DNA of 64,000 nucleotides from Marchantia polymorpha subsp. ruderalis (Eukaryota; Streptophyta; Marchantiopsida; Marchantiales; Marchantiaceae), in NCBI GenBank assembly GCA_037833965.1, contig AP031355.1, forward strand, positions 25,507,501-25,571,500, read 5' to 3'. Of the stretch, positions 1-11,128 are shown piece after piece. Position 1 is the stretch's first letter, and each line of letters opens with the position of its first letter. Made by a program: the position numbers and the translations under genes. The notes beneath the pieces are model-generated. The model saw only the letters and a program-made list of their open reading frames with translations, searched no databases and was not told the origin of the DNA.

Positions 1-471
1 ATTCTAATTGACCACTGAAGTCTAGAATCCATAATCGCCTGCTTCGGGCTTCGGTTGTCGCGGGGCCTGCATGAAGATGAATGCAGAGACCGCTGCCCTG
101 CCCGGTCCGCGTTGCGCCTAAGCCCACGAGCGCCAACATATCGGAGGGCCTCCTGCCAAGCCCAATCGTCTCGGAAGCTGCAATTTGTCGTCGTGGTGGG
201 GAGTCGCATCGGTCGTGACGAAAATCAATGAAGGCCCCCTGCAGCTCATGGCGGTCGGAAGGAGATGGAGAATCGTGCATGGATCGACGAAGAGCGGCTG
301 CGCGTGGTCTAACAATCTATCATATCCCATGTCGCCAAAGACGGCAGCTCCCCTCGCAGGACAGTCCAACTGGACGGGGGCGTTCCCACTCCAACCAAGG
401 TCACTAATCCACCACCGCCACCACAACCCCTCCCCTTGTCCCCTCCCCCCCAGGGCTCCCCCAGCTCGCTA

Positions 472-473
<2 letters not shown>

Positions 474-502
<29 letters not shown>
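474..502. repeat. (CT)n microsatellite
   Basis: Uninterrupted CT dinucleotide run of about 14 units inside the GC-rich island. CT/GA runs are common in plant leaders and core promoters. Confidence 0.9.
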
Positions 503-504
<2 letters not shown>

Positions 505-1026
505 CCTCTCAGCGTGCCATGCACGAGACCGACAAGCGCAATGGACAAGAGGGCGGCTAGGCCTCTTGGCAGCGGCGACTGCTGTGCTGTCTAAGCGCAG
601 CATTCATTCCTTCTGTCCCGAACAGTGAATCCGCTGCTCCTCCTCCTCCTCCTCCTTCCTGCATTCGTCAAGTCTACGAATCCCCATGTCCCCACCTCGC
701 CCTTCCCATTGCCCCTCCTCCCTCCCCTGCTCTCGCTCTATGTCCTTGGCCGTGGCATGAGTCGTTCGGCCAGTCGGTCGGTCGGGCGAGGCGAATGAGA
801 CTCGGGATGACGGTCGGTTGAGGTCAAACGGCTGCTGCCAATTGTGCTCTCCCCTCTCTCGATCCATGGCCGCTGTGGCTGCAGGTCGCCGGGATTGCTG
901 GACCGTACCGCAGTAGCAGCAGGGGAGGGATCTGCTGCTCTTGCCACCGGCGCATCTGCACAGTGGCAAGGCGAAGGGGGTTCGCTTGGATTGGGCCAGT
1001 TTGGGAAGGGAGGGGCTGGGGCTGGG

Positions 1027-1047
1027 GCTGCTGCTGCTGCTGCTGCC
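1027..1047. repeat. (GCT)n trinucleotide microsatellite
   Basis: Seven GCT units. Similar GCT/CTG runs occur at 2803-2825 and 7329-7347, and a CAG run at 26111-26130. Confidence 0.85.
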
Positions 1048-1500
1048 ACAAGCCCTCCCTCCCTCCCTCATTCCCTCCTGCTGATGCGGCTCTTGCTGCA
1101 GCTCGTAGCCCCGTCGTCGAGCTTTGGGGCAGCCATGCCCCACAAGCTCATCAAGGCTGGGGCTTGTCTTGCCCCCGTGGGTCCCACCGGGAGACTCGTT
1201 GCCACCCCTGGCTCCCGTTGCATTTCCCCCGCACTCCCTCCCTCCCTCTCGGCGCCATCGCCAAATCAGCCCCCGCCTCTAAGCCGGCGGTGTCCCCAAC
1301 CCCAACCCCAACTCCGCGGCCTGGCGGGCCAGATGTCCGACCGCATCGGGATCCGGCTCCCGTGCGTCCCTTAGCCTGGCGACGCGTGCCTGAGCAGGGG
1401 CGGGGGGACCTGGGATCGTCCCCCGTCCCCCCCTGACGGATCCCCTCTACGAGCTCGATGCTGTTCTGAAGAGACTGTACCGTTCCGGACACACATGCAA

Positions 1501-2159
1501 AGGGGTACGTCTCGTCAACTGCAAAGTGACGGCAGCCTTGGCGCTGGCAGCTGGCTTCTGATTGACAATTGATGCAAATGACTTCTCCGACGCCCTGTCG
1601 CATCACAAACATACAACCGCCTTTCGTACAAACAAATCCCTCGAGGAATACCCATCTCCACGACCTATCTTATCTAAACCCCGCGTTAGGGTTTAGATCA
1701 AATCTTTCCGCAAGTTCCAAATACTTGCAATTACTGATGTGGTAATGATAGTTTCGACAGCGTGTGTGCATTGCATGTACATCGTGCTTCCGACTCTTCT
1801 CTCGAGAGGAAGATATTTTTTTATGAAGCTCATTCTAGACCTTTTCATGTCGGACATATAACAGTCGCTGTTGGAAACATTGAGTCATTACAATTGAGAC
1901 CGTCCCTCTTCTTCCATTTGACGTCCTGGATTGTTTTTCTTCAGCTTTTTCATACAGTATACAATAAAATTTCATTACTTTGTTAATTCCTTTTGCCTCC
2001 CTTCTATCCCTCTTTCTAACTTGAGTACGTGTCATGATAATTTTGTATTCATAGCAAGGCCCATCTCTTTTATTCAAGTCTGTTTCCTTATATGCAAAGG
2101 ATTCGATACAAGGAAATCAGAACACTGGTGAATATATTGAGTATCTTTTTTGTCTTAAC
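1501..2159. other. Intergenic, no gene seen
   Basis: Sequence turns AT-rich here. Apart from the small telobox hairpin at 1672-1698, I see no coding pattern, splice-bounded exon or repeat. Confidence 0.5.
1672..1698. repeat. Short inverted repeat containing a telobox
   Basis: Arms ATCTAAACCC (1672-1681) and GGGTTTAGAT (1689-1698) form a perfect 10-bp stem with a 7-nt loop. The right arm overlaps TTAGGGTTT, the reverse complement of the plant telobox AAACCCTAA, an element known from promoters of translation and cell-cycle genes. No gene start is recognised beside it. Confidence 0.55.
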
Positions 2160-2580
2160 GAATATATTCGAGGTCGTGGGGAGAGAATTAAAGCGCAAAG
2201 TTTTTGTGAGCGAGTAGCGTTCGCACCGTTGCGACTAAACTCGAGTAAGATCAGAACAACCATGGTTGATAAATTTCATTTAAAGCAATAAAATCCAGTT
2301 GATTTGTGTCAAAGGTGAATACAATATACCAAAGACATCGGAAGTCGTTGGGAGAAATTAAAGCACAATTTCCAGCGAGCTAGTAGCATTCGTACCGTTG
2401 CAACGAATCGCAAGTAAAATAAGAGAAATGATGAAGAAGTATTTTCATTCGAAGCAATAATTCTTCGGGTCATTTTCTTAAAAGCTCGATCCATTTCACC
2501 GAATACATTCGAAGTCGTTGGGGAAAATAAAAGCACAAATGGTTAGTGAGCTCGTAGCGCTGGTACCGTTGCGATGGCGA
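2160..2580. repeat. Degenerate tandem repeat, 170-bp period, about 2.4 copies
   Basis: The block carrying GAAGTCGTTGG, a following AAATTAAAGCRCAA-like stretch, GAGCKMGTAGCGTT-like and GTACCGTTGCGA recurs at 2171, 2341 and 2511, exactly 170 bp apart each time. The second half of the unit, around CATTCGAAGCAATAA, is also shared between copies 1 and 2. Copies differ by scattered substitutions, so the array is old. No terminal repeats or coding sequence are associated with it. Confidence 0.85.
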
Positions 2581-4128
2581 CGCTAGGCACACACACCATC
2601 ATGTCAGTGGGGGCGAACTGATTCCGATGCTCATCCAATCCTTTCAGGAGTTCGACTGCGACTGCCGATCGGAACCGGGACAGGTGCCCGTTCTCGGAGC
2701 TCGGCCACGCGGGCCTGGGGCCAGTGGCGTCGACTGGGGCTGCAGAGTACTGACCCTCATCGTCGCCCTCCCTCCCCTTTCTTGCGAGGTCTGGGATTCG
2801 GGGCTGCTGCTGCTGCTGCTGCTGTACATTCGCGTTCCTAGGGGGGAATCCGATTTCGTGGAAGAAGCTCTTCCCTTGCAGTGCCACCTTTTCCAGGATT
2901 TAGGTCATCGGGTCGGGACGCGTACGATGTTACGAAATAGCCGTTTGTCTTTGGCCGTGAGACGAGGCCCGCTTTTCCCAGGAGGGTACGGGGCGGGTAC
3001 ATACTTGGGGGCTTGGGCTTGGGCTCGGGCTTGGGGCTGGCAGAGGGGGCTGCTGCACACACTCAGCCAGACAGTTTAGGATCTCATCTCCCTCTCGCGG
3101 GGGGCGGGTGGGGCTACGCTATTCGATCCCCAGTGTTCGCCTTAATGACGTTACGCTCCTCGCCGGTTCGCACGTGAAGACCGACGGACCCCTGGTAACC
3201 GAACAGCGGCACTCGAGCCATCGAGGCAGATCATCGGTAGTTGGGTTTCCGGCCGTCTGTTCGTTAGTCCATCTGTCCGTCCGTCCCTCCGTCGTCGTCG
3301 TTCACAGAGAGACAGGGCGGGGGTCGAGGACGGTCCCACCATCTCGGTTTTGCCGCTTGCAAAAGGTGTTTTTCGGCCCCCAACCCCAATCCCCCCACAC
3401 CCCCATCCCCCTCCCCCTTTGCTCCTCCCCCCTCCCCCCCCCCGCCCCTTGCCCCTGCCCCCTCCCCCAACGGAAGTACACTGCCAAAGTCGGAGGAGCG
3501 TACTTTGTGCCCGAGAGGCGGACATGATTCCCGGCGTCGTCAACGAGCGTTTGTTCGTTCCCCCTTTTTCGCCTGTCGCGCCAACGACTTTGACGACAAG
3601 CCCACCCCTCCCACCCCCACCCCCAACCCCCCGAGCGGTCGGAGTCGGAGCCAGTCGGAGACTTCGCTAGCCCAGCCCCCCATCCCCCGCCCTCCACGTC
3701 GACGACCGATAACGCCCTCACTCACCCCGGTAACGCTATCTGGTCTAAGACGCCAAAGGGAGGGAGGGAGGGAGGGGGTCTAAGACGACGAAGGGGGGAA
3801 GTCAAGGAGTCGTGAGCTGTGGTTATGGGAGCCAAGGGAACTGACTTCGGGGCCGCATTATTTGCATTCCTTCATCTGCATTCTCTTCTTTCATGTCGTT
3901 GACGTCTTATTCACTGGGCGATCGGTTGCATCGTCGTCGTCATCATCATCTTACTCCTGGCCATGTTCTCGTGCAGCAAGAGCAGTCGTTTCAGCAATCA
4001 AAGCAACATCTCCCGCCCCCTCTTCCGTCCTGGTCCATAGTGTTCCTCTCCAATTCAAATCTCAAGAGGAATCGATTTCGCCCCTTTAGTGGCCGCCCGA
4101 ATTATCATCACATCGCTCTTGAGCCATG

Positions 4129-4154
4129 TCTCTCTCTCTCTCTCTCTCTCTCTC
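4129..4154. repeat. (TC)n microsatellite
   Basis: Thirteen uninterrupted TC units. Confidence 0.9.
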
Positions 4155-4345
4155 CCCCTACGCTTTTGAGTTAGCCAACTGCTTGAAAAGTGCACATCCT
4201 TGTCCACCATTGGCATTCTCCACATGCACAAGAAGGGCCTCGAATCAAATGCAAGTCGCTGAAACTAACCAGATCGACAGCGTCGAGCGAGCAGAGCATG
4301 CACGCATGTCCGGATTTGCAGGTGTGGCTTTTATCATCCACCCCC

Positions 4346-4371
4346 TCGTCGTCGTCGTCGTCGTCGTCGTC
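4346..4371. repeat. (TCG)n trinucleotide microsatellite
   Basis: About 8.5 uninterrupted TCG units, unusual for containing a CpG in every unit. Confidence 0.9.
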
Positions 4372-4481
4372 CTCTTCCTCGTTCCCTCCCCTCGCCCTCC
4401 GTGGGGCCAATGCATGGGCCACTGTGGGCGACAAAGACGAGCTCGGGTACGAAGGCGTCAGCATATTTCGCCGTAGTATCT

Positions 4482-4515
4482 AAGCACTCGCTAAGATACA
4501 CATCTTAGTGTGCTT
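4482..4515. repeat. Short imperfect inverted repeat
   Basis: AAGCAC plus CTAAGAT on the left pairs with ATCTTAG plus GTGCTT on the right, with a small internal mismatch and a 4-nt loop. It is too short for a miRNA precursor; no function is inferred. Confidence 0.5.
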
Positions 4516-4519
4516 GGAT

Positions 4520-6702
4520 CTCATGGAGCACTTCAGGGTACAGCCTTCTATGCCTCCTTAGCTCCCTACAGCCTCATTCTAATCGGCCCTCATCAACTCC
4601 TAGTCCATGTTTGGAAGACAGATTTTCTTTAGAAAAATCGTACTTTCTTAGAACTGCATGGCCTTCTGCATGTGTGTCCGTCCCACTTGGGAAGTGGATT
4701 AGGAAGGATTGGGAATAAAATCCTAGAGCTCGTCCCTAAGCTTCAGTAGTTTATAATTCGACTGGCTGACTGCCGAATTGTGCTGACTCGTGATAACACG
4801 ATCTCGAGTACTGTAGTGAGGGTATCATTTGGAGTACATTCGGATTGAAATACAGTGCTACTGTTTCTGGATTGGGTCGCAGCTCAAGGAATGGACCGGA
4901 CGGGTAATGGATGATTGATCGCACGAGCAGCTCACTTCTACGAAGGCATCGGACTCCGTTTCGTTGTATCCGTGATTCATGCTCTCTCCTCTTCATGACG
5001 AAGGGTTTGAATTGGGCTTGGCATGGACACGATGAATCTTCGTGCAGCAGTGGAGATTCTTGCTTGCATGTGGTGGATTCCTCTTCAACACTCTCAGTCA
5101 CTGCTGCTGCAGGGTGCACGGGGGTGATGATACCCATTCGCCTTTCAGGCCCCCATTGAAGCATTGACAAATTTTGTTTTATTATATTTATTTTCGCACA
5201 GTGCATTGGGGTTCAGTGTTTGGCATTGGCATAAAGCCTTCGTGCACTCGAATGTGTTTGACCGCCATGAAAGTCCTCAACTACCCACACCGGGTCATCC
5301 ATCTCTCCGCAAAGTGCTTGCATGTGCTCCTCCTCCCCTTTTCGTCCTTCCGAGCACTTTTTGCTTTTAATTCTTGGCCCCTTCCCATGTCTCAAGATGC
5401 TGATTTCCATCCGAGGCCCTATTAAGTCTCACATTTGCTCTCTACCGAATTTCGACCAACTCTTATCAAACCATCGTCTGCCTTTGAATCGTTGCACTGC
5501 TCAGTCTGAACGAGGGAGTGAATCCAACCCTCGGGCTAACGGCTCCTTGCCTCGCATGCTTGCAGGAGGGCAATCGAGTCTTCTTCGAGAAAAGAGAAAG
5601 ATGGTGGGCGACGATGCAATTGGAACACTCAAATGGAAGAAAAGAGTGTGAGCACAATGGACGAAGTTTGCAAAGACTAGAACCATGGGGACACATTCCT
5701 TCTTAAGACAAGCTAGATCACGATTACCAACCTTCGGACTTTTGGACGTAAGGAAGGTGCTTTGTCATTCCCTCTGCAGTTTTATGAGCATCTTCGCTTG
5801 CCGATTGTAATATATTTTTAGATGGATTCGAGCAGTGGATTCATGTGAACGCTAGTGAGTGAACATGTGTGAGAAAGTAAGGGGAGGTAAAACCACTGAG
5901 CTTGCCATTCGATGCAAGGTAGAACTCCTAGAACTTCATTTCAGCGAAAGTAATTGAAGTTTCATCGTTCACTTTGCACCTTGTCCCTGGCTTAAAAAAG
6001 TGAAAATTAGAAAAAGAAGAGCTTATAATAGCTTCAGTTTCTTCATATCAAACTGTCGAACAGAGAATCTAGACCCTCTTGACTTTGGGTTATGACTGAA
6101 CTATATAATGTATCACTTCTGTTGATGTCGAGGTATTAAGGATTTTCAGATCGATTCCCCTTATGGACCAACTTGCACATGTAGAGCATAGCCCACACAT
6201 CTTTCCAGCCCAAAAAATAAGATCGAGAGCACCGATCGATTCGACAGCTGATGAACTGGAGGCAGCTGTAACACCCATGACGAGAAGAAGTACTGCACCA
6301 AAGGTGAGGAACCAGAACTTCGTGATCTACGAGCTGGGCGCTCAAGAACCACCCGTGCTGCCGTGGAACGGGGTGTCGTCGTCGTCGTCGAGGCCAGTAG
6401 CATGTGGCCAATAGAAAGGTACGAAGAAACACCAGGTAAAGTTAAGGCCATAGAGCTCGTGATACGCATATTTGTATATATAAATATATTTATATTCCTT
6501 CGTGGTTTTGCTAGACTGAAAAAAGTGCAGGTCCGGATCTACACCTCTCTGGCCGGGAACTGGATTCATATGGAAATCAACCTCGACCTGGACTGAACCT
6601 CGTGCCAGCACTGCCAGACAGCGTGCCAGCTGCCAGCCAGAGTTCAAACTCAGTCGATGGTCAACATCATCTTCTTGTTCACGGTTGGTCGTCACAGCGA
6701 AG
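4520..6702. other. Intergenic, no gene seen
   Basis: Mixed-composition sequence with only short, unrecognised open frames on both strands. No splice-bounded exon chain, terminal repeat or structural RNA is seen. Confidence 0.5.
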
Positions 6703-6710
6703 CTCAGCAG

Positions 6711-7310
6711 TAGGGTTGGAGGCACGATAAAATTTTTCCAGGCATGCCCGTGCCCCATTTCCAGATCAAAAGGCATGCCCCGTGCCCCCAGGCATGCCCG
6801 TATCACAATACATATATATCCGGTATATACAAAGTATACATAAAATTAAGTACAATACATGAGTATACGTATAATAAGTAACTATAATTAAAATATAATT
6901 AATATACAATTAGTTGTAATTAGTGTATACTGAACAATGCTTTATAATTTATAGAACACAGCACAATATACTGTGAGATGATATCCACATGCACTATACA
7001 ACTACATCACATTCTAACTACTAAACCATTACACTAAAGAGTTTTCCACGTCCACTATATCCCTACACCAGAGTCTGAGTGCTGTTTCCAGACCAGATTT
7101 AATACCTGGGACGTAAATTCATAAAAAGTTTCGCACCTGGATAGAAGAAAAAAAACGACGCATATACGAATATTCCGAAGTTACAGTATGATTAATACGT
7201 ATATACATACGGGCATGCCCCATACACAAAATGCAAATGAGGCATGCCCCTGGGCATGCCCCCATGCCCTCGCCCGGGGGCATGCCTTTTTGGCTGTGCC
7301 TCCAACCCTA
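6711..7310. mobile_element. Non-autonomous hAT-type DNA transposon (MITE-like), 600 bp
   Basis: The termini are perfect 15-bp inverted repeats, TAGGGTTGGAGGCAC at 6711-6725 and its reverse complement at 7296-7310. They are flanked by an identical 8-bp direct repeat CTCAGCAG (6703-6710 and 7311-7318). An 8-bp target duplication and a T/CAGGG-type terminus are hallmarks of the hAT superfamily (Ac/Ds, Tam3). The palindrome GGCATGCC occurs three times near the left end (6741, 6772, 6791) and four times near the right end (7212, 7241, 7253, 7279). These resemble the subterminal transposase-binding motifs of Ac/Ds. The middle is AT-rich, rich in TATA/GTATAC tracts, and has no transposase frame. The intact ends and matching duplication suggest a relatively recent insertion. 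Superfamily assignment rests on ends and duplication length only. Confidence 0.85.
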
Positions 7311-8003
7311 CTCAGCAGGCTCCGCCACCTGCTGCTGCTGCTGCTGCCTCTGCTTATGGGTCGAGTATGGTATTCACAAACAAGTATTCCAGTGGGCCAG
7401 TACTGCAGTATTCCATCGAGTATGATGGACCCTCCCTATCATCCCTGAGCCCTTCCCATCCCTTCCCTTCCCTTGCCTTCCCTTCCATCGATCATGGAGA
7501 TCCTTATCTCTGCCAGTCGTGCGTACCTCTTACAGCCTGACAGCATTTTCTAAGTCGAGAGTTGATACCGTTGGTCGATGCCGTTCGTTCAGCAACTCCC
7601 TTTCTCTCATTCACTCATTCATTCTCCATGAAATATACTCCATCCGCATTTCTCTGCCAAAATTCCGTATCTGTCAAAAGTTGGTCGTTTGGGTTCCAAC
7701 GAGCAGGAAAAGGAGAATGGGATGAGGCAGTCCCAACGTCGACATCGGCCAGGAGGACGTTCTCGGCCCGCAGCCATAGCCAGGTCTGACTTCCTTAGAA
7801 CGGTATTATCATTTGTCAGCTGTTGTGGTCCATGTTGTGTCCAAAGTTTCTGCTAGCATCATGTCATAATTTCATCCCGTATCCTAGACATCCGACTCCT
7901 ACTGCAACTCTTGTGCTTAGAGATGCAAGCTTTGATATACGTCTAGACATATTTTACCGTATTCAATGTATTTCCTTCCATCCTTCCCTTTGCAAGGTTT
8001 GAT

Positions 8004-8035
8004 GAGAGAGAGAGAGAGGGAGAGAGAGAGAGAGA
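8004..8035. repeat. (GA)n microsatellite, interrupted
   Basis: About 32 bp of GA repeats with one GGG interruption. Confidence 0.85.
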
Positions 8036-10572
8036 TGATTATGAAGAGATGACATACATTGATTGTTGGAGTTCATGTTCAGAGTTCATGTTCAGAGCGA
8101 CAGACAGGTCGCTCTAGCACTCCAGGAGTTCAGAGATCGTCATAGGGATGGGGAGATTTACCCCATAAACACACACGGGGGCTGTAGAACGTGATGAATG
8201 TAACTGAGTCTGACACAGGGATCGGCCGAATACATACGTCTCCGCTAAGCTCAGCTCAGCAGAAGTCGAGTTCGGCACGGAAATAGATGCTGGAATTGGT
8301 CAGTATTATATGATAAACGAGCGAATCGAGGGATACTATGATTGAAACTACAGTCCAGTTGTTTCCCACCCTCCGCCCCTCCCTCCCTGCCTGTAGATTT
8401 GAACGACCTCCGGTGCTCCTTAAATAAGTCTCAGATGAAAACATGTCCTTGCTGTTGGCGGTGACACGAGTGATTGTTTCACGGTGTACTGCTGTACTTT
8501 GTAGACATGGAAGTCAAGAATTGCAGTTTTGGTGCTCGCCAGTACAGTTGTTGTTGTTGGTGGTAAGTCAACCTGGGAGACGACATGCATGCGCATCTTC
8601 TGGCTGGTGGTGGTGGAACTTGCCCCCGCCCGCCTTTCCTTCCGCCATGAGCCCACAACACAAGTTCCCAGCAGCCCTGGTCCCTGAATTCCTCCCTGCT
8701 GGTCAATTCGTGTAAGAAGTTTGTTCAGATGTCATTTCTCCTTTTTTGACCAGAGGAAACCATTTGCATTCGCATTTGCATTATTGCTGTGGCTTTTCGG
8801 TGACTGTTCTGTCGATTCCAACTCGCTGCAGCTGCCTGCACAGAGTTGTACCTGCGGAGGGCCGAGGGAGGTTGCTTTGCTGCTGCTTTCATCGCTATCA
8901 GCTTTTGTGCAACGACAATTCTCTCACGGATTCTTCCTCCTTCGACAGCTACCCGAGAATCTATTGTGCCCAAAAAGCTGTGGACTGTCCGGGCGATGCA
9001 GTCTCGAGGCTTCTTCTGTCAAGCCAGGATAAGCCGTGAGCATGCAAAAGTCTTCGGATTTCGACTGCACTCAGATCGAGAAGGGAGCATTCGCATGCGC
9101 CTTCCATTCTTCACAGGCTTCCAAACGCAATTCGTGTGCTCAATTAAACAAAGGTACTGCCAGAGGGAGAACCTGAAGGTCCTTCGAGTCTCATCCCAAT
9201 GGCCTGACCCGATTAGGTCACCAAGCGCCAAGTAGGGCACAGAGGAATTCTGCGGGAGCTTTCTTCAATCTGGACTGCTATCGAAGTAGGATCTGCTTTA
9301 GCGTACCTTCGTGCGGATGTATGTCAGTGTCTGCTCAATTTCCCGGAGGCATTGCTCATTGAGATGATTCCCTTCTCAGAGCTTCGAATTCTCTCAGAAT
9401 CACAACGAGAATACTGACACCGATCAGAACAATTCGCCTGTCGAGAAACTTTTAACTTATTTCGTTGCTAGACAATTCCAATGGATTCCGGAGCTATAGG
9501 AGTGGATCTCGCCCTGCCGATGAGGTACTACTGCGTTCATCGATCGAATCATTCGCGTCAAAAGAACCAAGCTGTCGCCATGATCGACCAACGAAATTTG
9601 GAAAGGTGAGGTCTATCCACGATTCATCGCAAATTCAAGATGCAGCGACGAGTTAATGTGAAAATGAGCCAGAAACAATGGCCCAAGCTCCCCTGCCCTG
9701 CCCTGCCCTGCCATGTGACTTCCTCGCATCTCGACCTGCCAAATAAACACTGCACCCACGAACTCGATTCCACTCGGCCTCGGCATCGAGGAGAGAGAGA
9801 TTTGCAATCTGAATCTTCTCTTCGACCTGACCACAATCTATCTGCGCATACTACCTTTCATAATCAGAAAATGGCTCTGCTTTCTTCGAAGAACTCCAGG
9901 GATGCCATCACGAGACAAGGAGTCTGCACTCACTTATGAAGATTTTAATTACAGTTTAGCTTTGGAATGTTCACAAGGTCCAGGGCATATACAAGGTGTG
10001 GTCTAATAGAACTTTCGAGCAACCCCACTGCGCAGGCATTTGGGCCCGGAATAAGTGGTCGATTGAATATCTATCCTCTGCTGGAAGGCATTCCTTATGT
10101 CTTCGCCATTGGACATGACATTGGTACGAGTTGTTTCGTGATGAGCAAACCAAACACCGTCATGCAAAAATGGCACTTTCAGGATTAGGGAAAGATGATG
10201 ATGCGCTGAGCCAACGACGCTAATCGAGGTCTCTTAATTTATAATGTGATTGCATCTGCTGGGAATCAAGTAAGAATTTTACTGCCTAGGGATGGAAGAC
10301 CCCATCAAGCCCGACGTGGATGATACGAGTGGAGTAACACGGAGCTTTCTAGCACCAAAATTCTAAACCACAATGGGAAATATATAATCCTGCATCACCG
10401 ACCGTGATTGCTCTATCCTATGGATCGCACGACAGCTAGTGCTCTCTGTATGGAATTGGACACAGCTGCAGCTGCTCGGTTCGAAGCCGAATGAGAACTT
10501 CAACTGCTGGAGATGATGTCAGCTCTTTCTGAATTGTGACCATACTCCTGCTCGAGGTGGAGATGGAGAACT

Positions 10573-10597
10573 GAGGAGGAGGAGGAGGAGGAGGAGG
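10573..10597. repeat. (GGA)n trinucleotide microsatellite
   Basis: About eight GGA/GAG units roughly 300 bp upstream of the predicted ELIP TATA box. Confidence 0.85.
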
Positions 10598-10808
10598 CAG
10601 TGGCTGTGCCATCACAGTCCAGCCATTCGGCTCCACACTTGGTTGGTGGGGGAAACTTGCAGGTCGACATGGTAATTCTAGTGGTGACAGATGTCTACAG
10701 ACACGACCCTCATGCCACGCAAACTCGAGCCGGGCGACCTGTTGATTTACTGTCCCTCCGAAATGTCGCTCACTTCGTCGCCCTGAATCTGGACCCTTTT
10801 GGGCTCCC

Positions 10809-10822
10809 GACGTCGACGTGGA
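10809..10822 (+). promoter_or_regulatory. Paired ACGT elements upstream of ELIP
   Basis: GACGTC is immediately followed by GACGTGGA, giving two ACGT cores in 14 bp, about 70 bp upstream of the TATA box. ACGT elements are bound by bZIP factors such as HY5 and ABA-response factors, and ELIP genes are classic light- and stress-induced targets. The sites are seen in the sequence; their function is inferred from position. Confidence 0.5.
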
Positions 10823-10891
10823 CCATCGCCTTGCCTTCTCCCTCCTGCCAAGTGGCAACACTTTTATGTCTCCTTGAGCAAATTTCCTCAC

Positions 10892-10898
10892 TATAAAT
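10892..10898 (+). promoter_or_regulatory. TATA box of ELIP
   Basis: TATAAAT in the context CACTATAAATCC. A start site about 30 bp downstream would give a leader of roughly 200 nt before the ATG at 11129. Confidence 0.6.
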
Positions 10899-11128
10899 CC
10901 CCATCGAGCTTCCTCTTTCAACATCAAACGCACTTTTCCTCCCCTACTTACCTCGATTGACACCATCTCTTCAGTCAAGACATCAGATTCTGCTCAAAGC
11001 GTCTATCTTCATACTCAGCACCAGATTCTTCCAGTAGCAATTGGCAGCAATTCTCTTCAACTATCATCATTCTGCGAAAAGTCCTCGTTCTGATCTTTGT
11101 TGGAAGCATCTGACTTAGTTCAGCAACA

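Larger units (their letters stand above)
1..1500. other. GC-rich low-complexity island, no convincing gene
   Basis: This stretch is GC-rich and full of CT, CTC, CCCT and GCT runs. Long open frames exist on both strands but overlap one another, consist largely of Ser/Pro/Gly/Arg or homopolymeric residues and match no family I recognise, so I treat them as by-products of low stop-codon density. Islands of this kind flank other genes in the window (before the receptor kinase and at the right end). It may therefore be promoter or leader sequence of a gene lying to the left, which is inference. Confidence 0.4.
2581..4480. other. Second GC-rich low-complexity island, no convincing gene
   Basis: C-rich and G-rich runs (CCCCCA, CCCCTCCC, GGGAGGGAGG) dominate between about 2600 and 3800, followed by CT and TCG microsatellites. 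Open frames here are mutually overlapping and compositionally biased, with no recognisable domain. It could be regulatory sequence of an unseen gene, but no exon can be supported. Confidence 0.4.
7319..10800. other. Intergenic, no gene seen
   Basis: Contains a CCCTT-rich run (about 7450-7490), a 13-bp direct duplication (AGTTCATGTTCAG twice, about 8071-8096), a small CCCTG run near 9690-9712 and a GGA run at 10573-10597. Open frames are short or start at non-ATG codons, overlap on both strands, and show no family similarity that I recognise. Confidence 0.45.

Noticed and set aside
185-1436. Several open frames of 100-180 codons on both strands in the left GC-rich island
   Set aside because: They overlap in different phases and consist of low-complexity Ser/Pro/Gly/Ala/Gln tracts from microsatellites. 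No frame has a recognisable domain or splice-bounded structure.
1686-1694. Interstitial telomere array
   Set aside because: Only a single telobox-length match is present; there is no run of TTTAGGG units.
10436-10978. 180-codon minus-strand frame upstream of ELIP
   Set aside because: It overlaps the ELIP promoter and TATA box, contains a poly-Pro tract from the GGA repeat and has no recognisable domain.
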